Assembly (NCBI GenBank): GCA_031365725.1
Contig: JANLYQ010000117.1
Span: 1-64,000 of the forward strand
From: JANLYQ01 sp031365725
GTDB taxonomy: Bacteria; Actinomycetota; Actinomycetes; JACCUZ01
Length of the DNA stretch: 64,000 nucleotides
Direction of reading: 5' to 3'
In this document: piece after piece, positions 31,470 to 38,474 of the stretch
Layout of the letters: the number at the start of each line of letters is the position of its first letter
How positions within the stretch are numbered: position 1 is the stretch's first letter
Notes under the pieces: generated by a model
Databases searched by the model: none
Told to the model about the DNA's origin: nothing
Seen by the model: the letters and a program-made list of their open reading frames with translations, nothing else
Translations under genes and position numbers: made by a program

Positions 31470-32632
31470 CGGGCCGCGCCGACCAGGTCCGCCAGCGCCG
31501 GCGCACCGGGTCCCTCCACGAGCATTCCCGCGTCGCTCACCCGAAGGGCGCTGACGACCTCAGCGAGCCCGCCGCCGGATGCCTGGAGGCAGCCGATCTC
31601 GCGCACGAGCCGCTGCCCGTCGGCCAGTCGTTCGACGTGCACCACCACGTGCACCGCCGCGCAGAGCTGACTGTGCAGAGCTGCCCGCGGCAGCCCCGCG
31701 GCCATCGCCAGCGCCTCCAACCGAGCGGGTAACGCGGCCGCGGTCGAGGCGTGCACCGTGCCCGCGCCGCCGTCGTGACCGGTGTTGAGCGCCGCCAGCA
31801 GCTCGACCACCTCACCACCGCGCACTTCACCGACGACGATCCGATCCGGTCGCATCCGTAGGGCCTCGCGCACGAGTCGTCGCAGGTCGACCACGCCGGC
31901 ACCTTCGACGTTGGCCCCGCGGCACTCCAGCCGCACCACGTGCGGGTGCTGGGGTGCGAGCTCCCCGCACTCCTCGACGAGCACGATGCGTTCACCGGGC
32001 GGCACCAGCGACAGCAGCGCGCCGAGCACTGTGGTCTTCCCGGTACCGGTGCCGCCCGTCACCAGCAGCGACACCCGCCCGCGCACCAGCGCGGTCAGCA
32101 CACCGTCCAGCCCACGGGTCACCGTGCCGTTCTGGACCAGCTCGGGCAGCAGGAACACCCGCCGCCGCGCGACACGCAGACTGATCAGCGTGCCTGTCGG
32201 CGAGACCGGAGCGATCACGGCGTGCAGCCGCACCCCGCCCGGCAGCCGCGCGTCGACCGTCGGGCAAGCCGCGTCCAGCCGGCGACCCGCGCTGAGGGCG
32301 AGTCGTTGCGCCAGCCGTCGGACTGCGGTCTCGTCGGAGAAGTGCACAGGCGACCGCTGGAGGCCGTCACCGTGGTCGACCCACACCTCGCCCGGGGCGT
32401 TGACCAGCACGTCGGTCACGGTCTCGTCGGCCAGCAGCGGTTGCAACGGCCCGAGCCCGCGCAGCTCGGATCGCACCTGACCGAGCAGCGCCGCCGCGTC
32501 GGTGCTGCCGAGGACGACCCCTTCACGGCGTACGGCGGCAGCCACGCTCGCCGCCGACAGTGGCTGGTCGTGACCGGCGAGACGCGCGACGACCCGCACC
32601 AGCAGGTCACCCTCCTCGGCACCGGGGCTCAC
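31466..32632 (-). CDS. tadA: TadA/CpaF family secretion ATPase
   Basis: A 388-residue hexameric ATPase that powers the Tad pilus. Walker A TGGTGTGKTT has Lys199. The Asp box, Walker B and His box are visible around RMRPDRIVVGEVRGGE and the HDGGAGTVHAST segment. The start is the GTG at 32632, which overlaps the stop of the CpaE/Ssd gene (GTGA); the longer in-frame extension has no support. Homologue of Rv3659c. Confidence 0.93.
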   Translation of the reverse strand: MSPGAEEGDLLVRVVARLAGHDQPLSAASVAAAVRREGVVLGSTDAAALLGQVRSELRGLGPLQPLLADETVTDVLVNAPGEVWVDHGDGLQRSPVHFSDETAVRRLAQRLALSAGRRLDAACPTVDARLPGGVRLHAVIAPVSPTGTLISLRVARRRVFLLPELVQNGTVTRGLDGVLTALVRGRVSLLVTGGTGTGKTTVLGALLSLVPPGERIVLVEECGELAPQHPHVVRLECRGANVEGAGVVDLRRLVREALRMRPDRIVVGEVRGGEVVELLAALNTGHDGGAGTVHASTAAALPARLEALAMAAGLPRAALHSQLCAAVHVVVHVERLADGQRLVREIGCLQASGGGLAEVVSALRVSDAGMLVEGPGAPALADLVGAAR

Positions 32633-33756
32633 GCCACCGCCCCGACCAGTGACGGCAGCTCGTCGTCGAGGACACGCCGGCACAGGCGGGCGAGCGCACC
32701 GCGACGCGACCGCCCGGGTGGCTCACCGTGTTCCTGGGCACGGGCAACTGCGGGCTCGGCTGGCAGCCAGCCCACCAGCGGCAGACCCAGCTCGCCGGCC
32801 ACCAGCTCAGCGGTCAGCCCGGCTGGCGCGGGCCCTCGCACGACGAGCCGGACCTCCTGACCGGCGAGGACCGCAGCCTGAGCCCTGGCGGCCGCCACCG
32901 CGCGGACCTCGGCAGGGACCAGCAGCAGCACCAGATCGAAGGGGCCGAGCCCGCCGAAGACATCGACCGGCAGGCCTCCGACCGGTGCACCGCGAGCCAG
33001 GTCGACGACGACCAGGTCGTGCCCCGCGCGGCCTGCGCGCAACACCGAGGTGACCGCGTCGACCGGGAGGTCGACCGCATCGCCACGGTGCCAGCTGAGC
33101 AGCGTGACCCCCTCGACGTGCGGCAGCGCGGTGCGCAGCTCGGTCGGGTCGGCACGTCCGCGAGCGCCGGTGAGGTCGGGCCATCGCAGGCCCGGCGTGC
33201 TCTCGGCACCGAGCACCAAATCGAGGCCGCCCCCGGCTGGGTCACCGTCGACGAGCAGGACAGCTCGCGATGCGGGATCGCCGCTGCGCCGTCGCGCCGC
33301 CTCGCCCGCCAGCGCACACGCGAAGGTCGACGCGCCTGCGCCCCCTCTGGCTCCGAGCACCCCGATGCTGCGAGCGCAGCCGGCGACTGCTCCTGCCCTA
33401 AGCCGAGCAACCAGCAAGGGCTCGGCGTCCGGCAGCTGATGCACCGACTCGGCACCCGCCAGGGCAGCCGCCTCCCAGTGCGCAGGCGTCACGGGCGCGG
33501 TGGTCACCACCAGCACCGCCGGGCGCGACAGTAGCCGCAGTCGAGCCACGGCCGTGGCAGCCGCACGATCGAGCAGGACGAGCGGCGCCATGCCCCAGAG
33601 GGCCCGAGCAGCTCCGGGGTCGGGCGCCACTGCTGCCTCGACGCCAGCGGCAGCCGCCAGCCGTAGCAGCTCGTCCAGCAGGTCAGGATCGTCGGTCACG
33701 ACCAGGGGCCGGGGCGCGTCCGGCGATCCCTGAGCGGCGGCGGTGTGCGGGTCCAT
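32629..33756 (-). CDS. CpaE/Ssd-like MinD-family ATPase of the Tad locus
   Basis: The 375-residue protein has an N-terminal receiver-like domain (about 20-115, without a clear phosphoacceptor) and a ParA/MinD-type domain beginning IGVLGARGGAGASTFACALA. The deviant Walker A has Ala in place of both usual Lys positions (ARGGAGAST instead of KGGxGKT), as in the Rv3660c/Ssd group, so ATP use may be poor. Related proteins place the pilus machinery (TadZ/CpaE) or affect septum formation. It is the first gene of the operon, with an ATG at 33756. Confidence 0.88.
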   Translation of the reverse strand: MDPHTAAAQGSPDAPRPLVVTDDPDLLDELLRLAAAAGVEAAVAPDPGAARALWGMAPLVLLDRAAATAVARLRLLSRPAVLVVTTAPVTPAHWEAAALAGAESVHQLPDAEPLLVARLRAGAVAGCARSIGVLGARGGAGASTFACALAGEAARRRSGDPASRAVLLVDGDPAGGGLDLVLGAESTPGLRWPDLTGARGRADPTELRTALPHVEGVTLLSWHRGDAVDLPVDAVTSVLRAGRAGHDLVVVDLARGAPVGGLPVDVFGGLGPFDLVLLLVPAEVRAVAAARAQAAVLAGQEVRLVVRGPAPAGLTAELVAGELGLPLVGWLPAEPAVARAQEHGEPPGRSRRGALARLCRRVLDDELPSLVGAVA

Positions 33757-33889
33757 GTCGTCCACCGTCGCCCGGCAGAGCAGCCCGCAGCGGGCGCGGG
33801 CACAGATGGTGGATAACTCGGGGGTGTCGACACCTGTGGACAACCTGACGTACCGCTCGAGTGGGCTCTCAGGACCGCGTGAACGGGGG

Positions 33890-33975
33890 CCGGGACGGCG
33901 ACGACCCCCGCCGGGGGGGTTGGCGGGGGTCGTCTGCGGGACCGGCCCGGGGGGGGTTAGGCCTTGATCCTCGTG
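33890..33975 (-). ncRNA. 6C RNA (B11-type small RNA)
   Basis: Read on the minus strand, two hairpins follow each other, each with six or more C in the loop, which is the defining feature of actinobacterial 6C RNA. Hairpin 1 is GGCC-UAA-C8-G-GGCC (33944-33963). Hairpin 2 has a perfect 13-bp stem GACGACCCCCGCC/GGCGGGGGUCGUC around AAC7 (33900-33934) and can also act as terminator. The position between the ssd homologue and the HAD-IB gene is exactly that of 6C/B11 in M. tuberculosis (Rv3660c-Rv3661). Ends are approximate. Loop Cs are thought to pair with G-rich mRNA leaders. Confidence 0.82.
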
Positions 33976-34070
33976 AGTGCTCTGAGTGACAGCGCACTTA
34001 CGCAAGCATGTACCCGCGGGTAGCCCGGTGAACAGTCCTCAGGGGAAGCGGACCGAGATTTTGCCGTCCC

Positions 34071-34076
34071 TATGCT
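34071..34076 (+). promoter_or_regulatory. -10 box (TATGCT), leaderless start
   Basis: TATGCT ends 6 bases before the GTG of the HAD gene and there is no Shine-Dalgarno, so the transcript probably begins at the start codon. Confidence 0.55.
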
Positions 34077-34082
34077 CGACGG

Positions 34083-34970
34083 GTGGCCAACCACGCTCCC
34101 CCCACAGCGCTGCCCCATCCGAAGCGGACGGCGGCGTTCTTCGACCTGGACAAGACGATCATCGCCAAGTCGAGCACGCTGGCGTTCAGCCGCTCGTTCT
34201 ACCAAGGTGGTCTGATCAATCGACGTGCTGTGCTGCGCAGCGCCTATGCGCAGTTCGTCTACCTCGTCGGCGGTGCGGACCATGACCAGATGGAACGCAT
34301 GCGGGCCTATCTCTCGTCGATGGCGACCGGGTGGGACGTCGAGCAGGTCAAGGTGATCGTGGCCGAGACCCTGCACCAGCTGATCGACCCGCTGATCTAC
34401 GACGAGGCCGCGACACTGATCGAACAGCACCACCTGGCCGGGCGTGACGTCGTGATCGTCAGCACCTCCGGGGCCGAGGTGGTCGAGCCGATCGGACGCA
34501 TGCTCGGCGCGGACCACGTCATCGCCACCCGCATGGTGGTTGAGGACGGGCGCTACTCCGGCGAGATCGAGTACTACGCCTACGGCGAGACCAAGGCCGA
34601 GGCCGTACGGGCGTTGGCGGAGGAGCACGGCTACGACTTGGCGCAGTGCTATGCCTACAGCGACTCGGTCACGGACGTGCCGATGCTCTCGGCAGTCGGG
34701 CATCCCTCAGCGGTGAACCCGGACCGCGCGCTGCGCAAGGAAGCCGCCGCACACGGCTGGCCGGTCCTGGTCTTCACCCGGCCAGTGCGGCTGCGCGACC
34801 GGGTCGCGGGCGTGCCGATGCCGCAACCGGTCACCCTGGCCGCTGTGGCCGCTGGAGCCGGCGCGGCCACGGCCGGCGTGGTGTGGTTTGCCGCTCGGCG
34901 TCGCGGGGCTGCGCGGCCGTTGCTGTCGCGTGTCGGTCGCGCGACACGCCGCAACGGTCAGCGCGGCTGA
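34083..34970 (+). CDS. HAD-IB family phosphatase (Rv3661-like)
   Basis: A 295-residue haloacid-dehalogenase hydrolase of the SerB/PSPase subgroup. Motif I is FFDLDKT with the nucleophile Asp21 and the acid Asp23. Motif II is VIVSTSG and motif III/IV YSDSVTDVPML. The end has a basic hydrophobic helix (AAVAAGAGAATAGVVWFAARRRG), so the enzyme may be attached to the membrane. Substrate unknown; phosphoserine or a phospholipid head group are both possible. It starts at GTG 34083, probably leaderless. Confidence 0.9.
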   Translation: MANHAPPTALPHPKRTAAFFDLDKTIIAKSSTLAFSRSFYQGGLINRRAVLRSAYAQFVYLVGGADHDQMERMRAYLSSMATGWDVEQVKVIVAETLHQLIDPLIYDEAATLIEQHHLAGRDVVIVSTSGAEVVEPIGRMLGADHVIATRMVVEDGRYSGEIEYYAYGETKAEAVRALAEEHGYDLAQCYAYSDSVTDVPMLSAVGHPSAVNPDRALRKEAAAHGWPVLVFTRPVRLRDRVAGVPMPQPVTLAAVAAGAGAATAGVVWFAARRRGAARPLLSRVGRATRRNGQRG

Positions 34971-34983
34971 GCAAAGAATTGCC

Positions 34984-35010
34984 CGAACCCCTTCCCTAGC
35001 AAGGGGTTCG
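34984..35010 (+). terminator. perfect 10-bp hairpin after the HAD gene
   Basis: CGAACCCCTT (34984-34993) pairs perfectly with AAGGGGTTCG (35001-35010) around a 7-base loop, 14 bases after the stop. No U-run follows. Confidence 0.65.
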
Positions 35011-35172
35011 TGGGTTACACCTGAGGAGAAGCACGGCAGTTGGGCACCCACGCGGCGACCTGCCCATGTACGGGCCGGCGAGCCAGGCTTGTCCTGGTCT
35101 CCCGATAACGGTGCACGCCTGGTAACCCACATCTGACGTGCCCCGAACGGCGCTCCTCCGGGAGCGCCGTTC
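35010..35172 (+). ncRNA. probable Ms1/MTS2823-type RNA
   Basis: This region has no open frame but a clear RNA-like layout. GTGGGTTAC (35010-35018) pairs over 104 bases with GTAACCCAC (35122-35130), enclosing smaller helices, and a strong terminator hairpin follows at 35145-35172. In mycobacteria the abundant RNA MTS2823/Ms1, which binds core RNA polymerase in place of 6S RNA, lies at the same spot between the HAD gene Rv3661 and Rv3662c; scr3559 does so in Streptomyces. The assignment rests on synteny and structure. The segment is shorter than the roughly 300-nt mycobacterial RNA. Ends are approximate. Confidence 0.5.
35145..35172 (+). terminator. 12-bp hairpin with UCCG tetraloop
   Basis: GAACGGCGCTCC pairs perfectly with GGAGCGCCGTTC around TCCG. 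It sits between the RNA gene and the convergent Fic-like gene and may serve both. The 12-mer GCCGTTCTCATG recurs just after it (35167-35178 and 35186-35197). Confidence 0.8.
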
Positions 35173-35192
35173 TCATGAGCCGTTCGCCGTTC

Positions 35193-35993
35193 TCATGCGC
35201 CCCGCTGGATCGCCTCACAGATCGCGACGCCTTCGCGCGCGCCCAGGACGACAGCCTCGGCGCAGTGCAGGACCCACCCGCGTACGCCGTCCGCACCGCC
35301 GCCGGCGTAGCCCGCCAGTGCCGTGAGGTAGGCCTCGCGCCCCAGCTCGACGTGACCGACCTCCGGCACTGACACCGATGCCGGATCAAGACCCCTGGTC
35401 ACCAGGGTGAGCCGGGAGACGGCGCGTGCTACCAGGTCGCCGGCGACCGGGAAGGCCTGCATCGAGGCCACGTCGCCATGCGCGACAGCGGCAACGACCA
35501 GGGCAGGAGCGGTCGTACGCCCGGACAGCACCGCGGCCAGCGCCGCCAGCCGCGGAGCAGTCCCGGCCGCGGGACGCCCCAGGCCCGACGGCTCCACCTG
35601 ACCCGCGGCCCCGACGGCGTGCAGCCGCGCCAGGACCTGCATCGGCGCCCTTGGCCAGATCGTCAGCTGGTGCACCGATTCGGCCGCCACCCGCAGGGCG
35701 GCCCGAACGACCAGGTCGAGGTCGTCGGCGTCGGGGTCCGAGGTACGGACTGTCTCCAGCGGTACGTCGGCGCCAGCTAGCGCCGCTGACGCCCGCGCCC
35801 CGCGCAGCACCGACTCGGCGGCCACCCGGTCCGCCGACCGACGAAGCACCCGGTGCCCGCGCAGGCCATCGACGGCAGCCCGCGCCCTCTCGACGGCGTC
35901 GGCGACACCGGGCAGCGACGCGACGTAGGCAAGCGAGTCGGACGAGTCGGTCGGGTCGGACGGGACAGCAAAGTCGGCAGGGGTCGGCAGCAC
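35193..35993 (-). CDS. Fic-fold protein lacking the catalytic motif (Rv3662c-like)
   Basis: A 266-residue helical protein. The N-terminal part has the Fic-family ARASAALAGAD pattern. Later helices (AHGDVASMQAFPVAGDLVARAVSRLTLVTRG) align with the Fic catalytic region, but the HPFxxGNGR motif is gone. Adenylylation is therefore unlikely, and a binding or regulatory role is more plausible. It matches Rv3662c by position and size. The start is GTG 35993, with TAGGGT 6 bases upstream and no Shine-Dalgarno. The gene is convergent with the preceding RNA gene. Confidence 0.72.
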   Translation of the reverse strand: MLPTPADFAVPSDPTDSSDSLAYVASLPGVADAVERARAAVDGLRGHRVLRRSADRVAAESVLRGARASAALAGADVPLETVRTSDPDADDLDLVVRAALRVAAESVHQLTIWPRAPMQVLARLHAVGAAGQVEPSGLGRPAAGTAPRLAALAAVLSGRTTAPALVVAAVAHGDVASMQAFPVAGDLVARAVSRLTLVTRGLDPASVSVPEVGHVELGREAYLTALAGYAGGGADGVRGWVLHCAEAVVLGAREGVAICEAIQRGA

Positions 35994-35999
35994 GGGTGG

Positions 36000-36005
36000 A
36001 CCCTA
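36000..36005 (-). promoter_or_regulatory. -10 box (TAGGGT), leaderless start
   Basis: On the minus strand TAGGGT ends 6 bases before the GTG of the Fic-like gene, with no Shine-Dalgarno between. Confidence 0.5.
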
Positions 36006-36020
36006 CGTGTGCGCCGACTC

Positions 36021-36081
36021 GTCGAGCGGCGCCATCTGGTCGCCTGGCAGGCCGGCTGACCGCCAGATGGCGCCACTCGAC
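36021..36081. repeat. inverted repeat, same family as the one after topA
   Basis: GTCGAGCGGCGCCATCTGG (36021-36039) pairs with CCAGATGGCGCCACTCGAC (36063-36081), one mismatch, 23-base spacer. The core C(C/T)CGAG(T/C)GGCG...CTGG is shared with 17515-17611. It lies in the divergent space between the Fic-like gene and the lytS-type gene, 14 bases before the latter's -10 box. Confidence 0.75.
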
Positions 36082-36094
36082 CGCCCAACGGCGC

Positions 36095-36100
36095 TAGCGT
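36095..36100 (+). promoter_or_regulatory. -10 box (TAGCGT), leaderless start
   Basis: TAGCGT ends 7 bases before the GTG of the histidine kinase gene; no Shine-Dalgarno is present. Confidence 0.5.
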
Positions 36101-36107
36101 CGGCGCC

Positions 36108-37307
36108 GTGACGGGCGCCCAGACAGTGACGGTGGTGGCCGCTGCGCTCGTGGCTGCTACGGCGGTGGCCGCACTCGTCGTCCCGCTGGTGCGTGGCGGC
36201 AGGTCGCGGCGGTCCTTCGGCTCCTCGGCCGACCGCGTCACCTTCGCCACCCTGCACGAGGTGTCGCTCGCCGCACCGCCGCTACGCCACGGCCTCACCG
36301 CGGCCGGCGCGGCCAAGGCAGCCCGGCACCTGCAAACCCTGCTCGGCACCGCCGCCGTCGCCCTCACCGACGGAGTCACCCTGCTGGCCTGGGAGGGTGC
36401 CGGCGAACCGCAGCACGCGAGCGCCGCCGTCGATCACGGCCGTACCGTGCTCGACGGCGGCCACACCCAGGTGCTGCGCGCAGACGGGCTGGCCTGCCCG
36501 GCGCCGGACTGTGCGATCCGGGCCGTGGTCGTCGCACCGCTGACCGTCGAGGGTCATGTGGTGGGCAGCCTCACGGCATATGCCGGGGAGACCTCCGCCG
36601 GCCTGGTCCGAGCCACCGACGAGGTCGCCCGCTGGGTGTCCTCCCAGCTCGAGCTGGCCGAGCTGGAGTCCTCGAGGACCCGGCTGATGGAGGCCGAGCT
36701 CCGGGCGCTCCGGGCCCAGATCAGCCCGCACTTCGTCTACAACTCCCTCACCGCCATCGCCTCGTTCGTCCGCACCGACCCAGAACGGGCCCGCGAGCTG
36801 CTGCTGGAGTTCGCCGACTTCACGCGCTACTCCTTCCGCCGGCACGGCGACTTCACGACGCTGGCCGAGGAGCTGCGCTCGATCGACCGCTACCTGCTGC
36901 TGGAGCGGGCCAGGTTCGGCGACCGGCTGCAGGTGACGGTGCAGGTCGCCCCCGAGGTGCTGCCCGTGACCGTGCCGTTCCTCTGCTTGCAGCCGTTGGT
37001 GGAGAACGCGGTCCGCCACGGCCTCGAGGGCAAGCCGGGGCCTGGCCGGGTGACGATCACGGCTGCCGACCACGGCAACGAGGCTCTGATCTCGGTCGAG
37101 GACGACGGCCTGGGCAGCGACCCCGAGGCGATCCGCCGCACCCTGGCCGGGGAGCCCGAGGGAGACAGCGTGGGCCTGGGCAACGTTGACGAACGACTGC
37201 GGCAGGTCTACGGCGACGACTACGGTCTCGTCGTCGAGACGGCACTCGGCGCGGGCACGAAGGTCAGCCTGCGGGTGCCGAAGTACCGCGCGGGGGTGCA
37301 CACATGA
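36108..37307 (+). CDS. LytS/YehU-type sensor histidine kinase
   Basis: The 399-residue protein has one or two N-terminal membrane helices (residues 4-26), a GAF-like input domain (about 45-175), a short coiled coil, and a His_kinase (PF06580) domain. The phosphoacceptor is His208 in ISPHFVYNSL. The HATPase region has the N-box LVENAVRHGLEG and the G-box DDGLGSD. The stop overlaps the LytTR gene (ATGA). The kinase-regulator pair precedes the DUF485/symporter genes, so it probably controls acetate or pyruvate uptake. Confidence 0.92.
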   Translation: MTGAQTVTVVAAALVAATAVAALVVPLVRGGRSRRSFGSSADRVTFATLHEVSLAAPPLRHGLTAAGAAKAARHLQTLLGTAAVALTDGVTLLAWEGAGEPQHASAAVDHGRTVLDGGHTQVLRADGLACPAPDCAIRAVVVAPLTVEGHVVGSLTAYAGETSAGLVRATDEVARWVSSQLELAELESSRTRLMEAELRALRAQISPHFVYNSLTAIASFVRTDPERARELLLEFADFTRYSFRRHGDFTTLAEELRSIDRYLLLERARFGDRLQVTVQVAPEVLPVTVPFLCLQPLVENAVRHGLEGKPGPGRVTITAADHGNEALISVEDDGLGSDPEAIRRTLAGEPEGDSVGLGNVDERLRQVYGDDYGLVVETALGAGTKVSLRVPKYRAGVHT

Positions 37308-38077
37308 CGGCGGCGACGCACACCAGCGCGAGCCCCCCCGGGCTGCAGGTGCTGGTCGCCGACGACGAGGCGCCGGCGCGTGAGGAGCTGGCCTGGCTGC
37401 TCGGCCGGCAGCCCGACGTCGCCCACGTCCGCACCGCCGACTCCGGTGCGTCGGTGCTCAAGGCCCTCGAGACCGACGCGATCGACGCGGTCTTCCTCGA
37501 CATCCGGATGCCGGGGCTCGACGGCCTCGACGTCGCCAGGGTCCTGGCCCGTTTCACGACGCCACCCAAGGTCGTCTTCGTGACGGCGTACGACGAGCAC
37601 GCGGTCGACGCCTTCGACCTGCGTGCGGTCGACTACCTGCTCAAGCCGGTGCGGGGCGAGAGGCTGACCGAGGCCGTACGTCGGGTGCGTGCGGCCATCG
37701 GCAGCGACCCCGAAGCGCTCGGCCAGCAGGTCGAGGAGACCGTCGCGGTCGAGCTCGGAGGCGTGACCCGGTTCGTGGCGGTGGCCGACATCCGCTTCGT
37801 CGAGGCGCACGGCGACTACGCCCGGCTGCACACCGCCGCCGGCAGCCACCTGCTGCGCATCCCCATGGCCACGTTGGAGCAGCAGTGGGGCCCGGCCGGG
37901 TTCGTGCGCATCCACCGCAGCCACCTGGTGGCCCTGCACCACATCGAGGAGATGCGGGTGGAGTCGGGACGGTGGACGGTGCGGGTCGGCGAGCACCTGC
38001 TGCAGGTGAGCCGTCGGCACTCCCGCGAGCTGCGGGACCGCCTGGTGGTGCGCGCGCGACCGGAGCCCGACCGGTGA
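37304..38077 (+). CDS. LytTR-family response regulator
   Basis: The 257-residue protein has a receiver domain (about 15-130) with the acidic pair DDE (Asp20/Asp21), phosphoacceptor Asp66 in VFLDIRMPG, the conserved Thr in VTAYDEHA and Lys in LLKPV. A LytTR DNA-binding domain (about 155-255) follows, with the RIHRSHLVAL motif. It overlaps the kinase gene upstream (ATGA) and the DUF485-like gene downstream (GTGA), forming one operon with the transporter it likely regulates. Confidence 0.93.
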   Translation: MTAATHTSASPPGLQVLVADDEAPAREELAWLLGRQPDVAHVRTADSGASVLKALETDAIDAVFLDIRMPGLDGLDVARVLARFTTPPKVVFVTAYDEHAVDAFDLRAVDYLLKPVRGERLTEAVRRVRAAIGSDPEALGQQVEETVAVELGGVTRFVAVADIRFVEAHGDYARLHTAAGSHLLRIPMATLEQQWGPAGFVRIHRSHLVALHHIEEMRVESGRWTVRVGEHLLQVSRRHSRELRDRLVVRARPEPDR

Positions 38078-38461
38078 GTCACCCCGGACCCGCCGGCCCG
38101 CCACCGCGACGCGTGCGGGTCGTGTCGCCTCGCACCAGCGCGGTCCCCGCCGCGACCCGCAGACCCGTGCAGCGGGAGATCGACGAGCAGACCACCCCTC
38201 GGCGAGGTCTACATGCGCTCGCTGATCCGGCTGCAGCTGAGGCTGGCCGTGGGCGTCTGCCTGGTGTTCGCTCTGCTGCTGGGCGGTCTGCCGCTGCTGC
38301 TCACCGTCCAGCCGCAGCTCGCCGGGGTCGAGGCTCTTGGACTGCCCTTGCCCTGGCTGCTGCTCGGGGTCCTGATCTACCCGGTGCTGCTTGCCGCGGC
38401 CTGGTTCTACGTCCGGCAGGCCGAGCGCAACGAGGGCGACTTCGCCGACCTCCTGCGATGA
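38074..38461 (+). CDS. DUF485-like small symporter subunit, apparent frameshift
   Basis: A GTG overlapping the regulator's stop (GTGA) opens a frame of about 40 codons ending ...REIDEQTT. The continuing family sequence LGEVYMRSLIRLQLRL, two membrane helices and FADLLR is one frame away. Removing one C from the CCCC at 38195-38198 joins the two into a single 128-residue protein with the expected EIDEQTTLGEVYMRSLIR junction. It is either a sequencing error or a recent frameshift. Without repair, translation could start at the ATG 38213 and give 82 residues containing both helices. DUF485 proteins accompany ActP-type symporters. Confidence 0.7.
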
Positions 38462-38474
38462 CGTCGCCGGGGGC

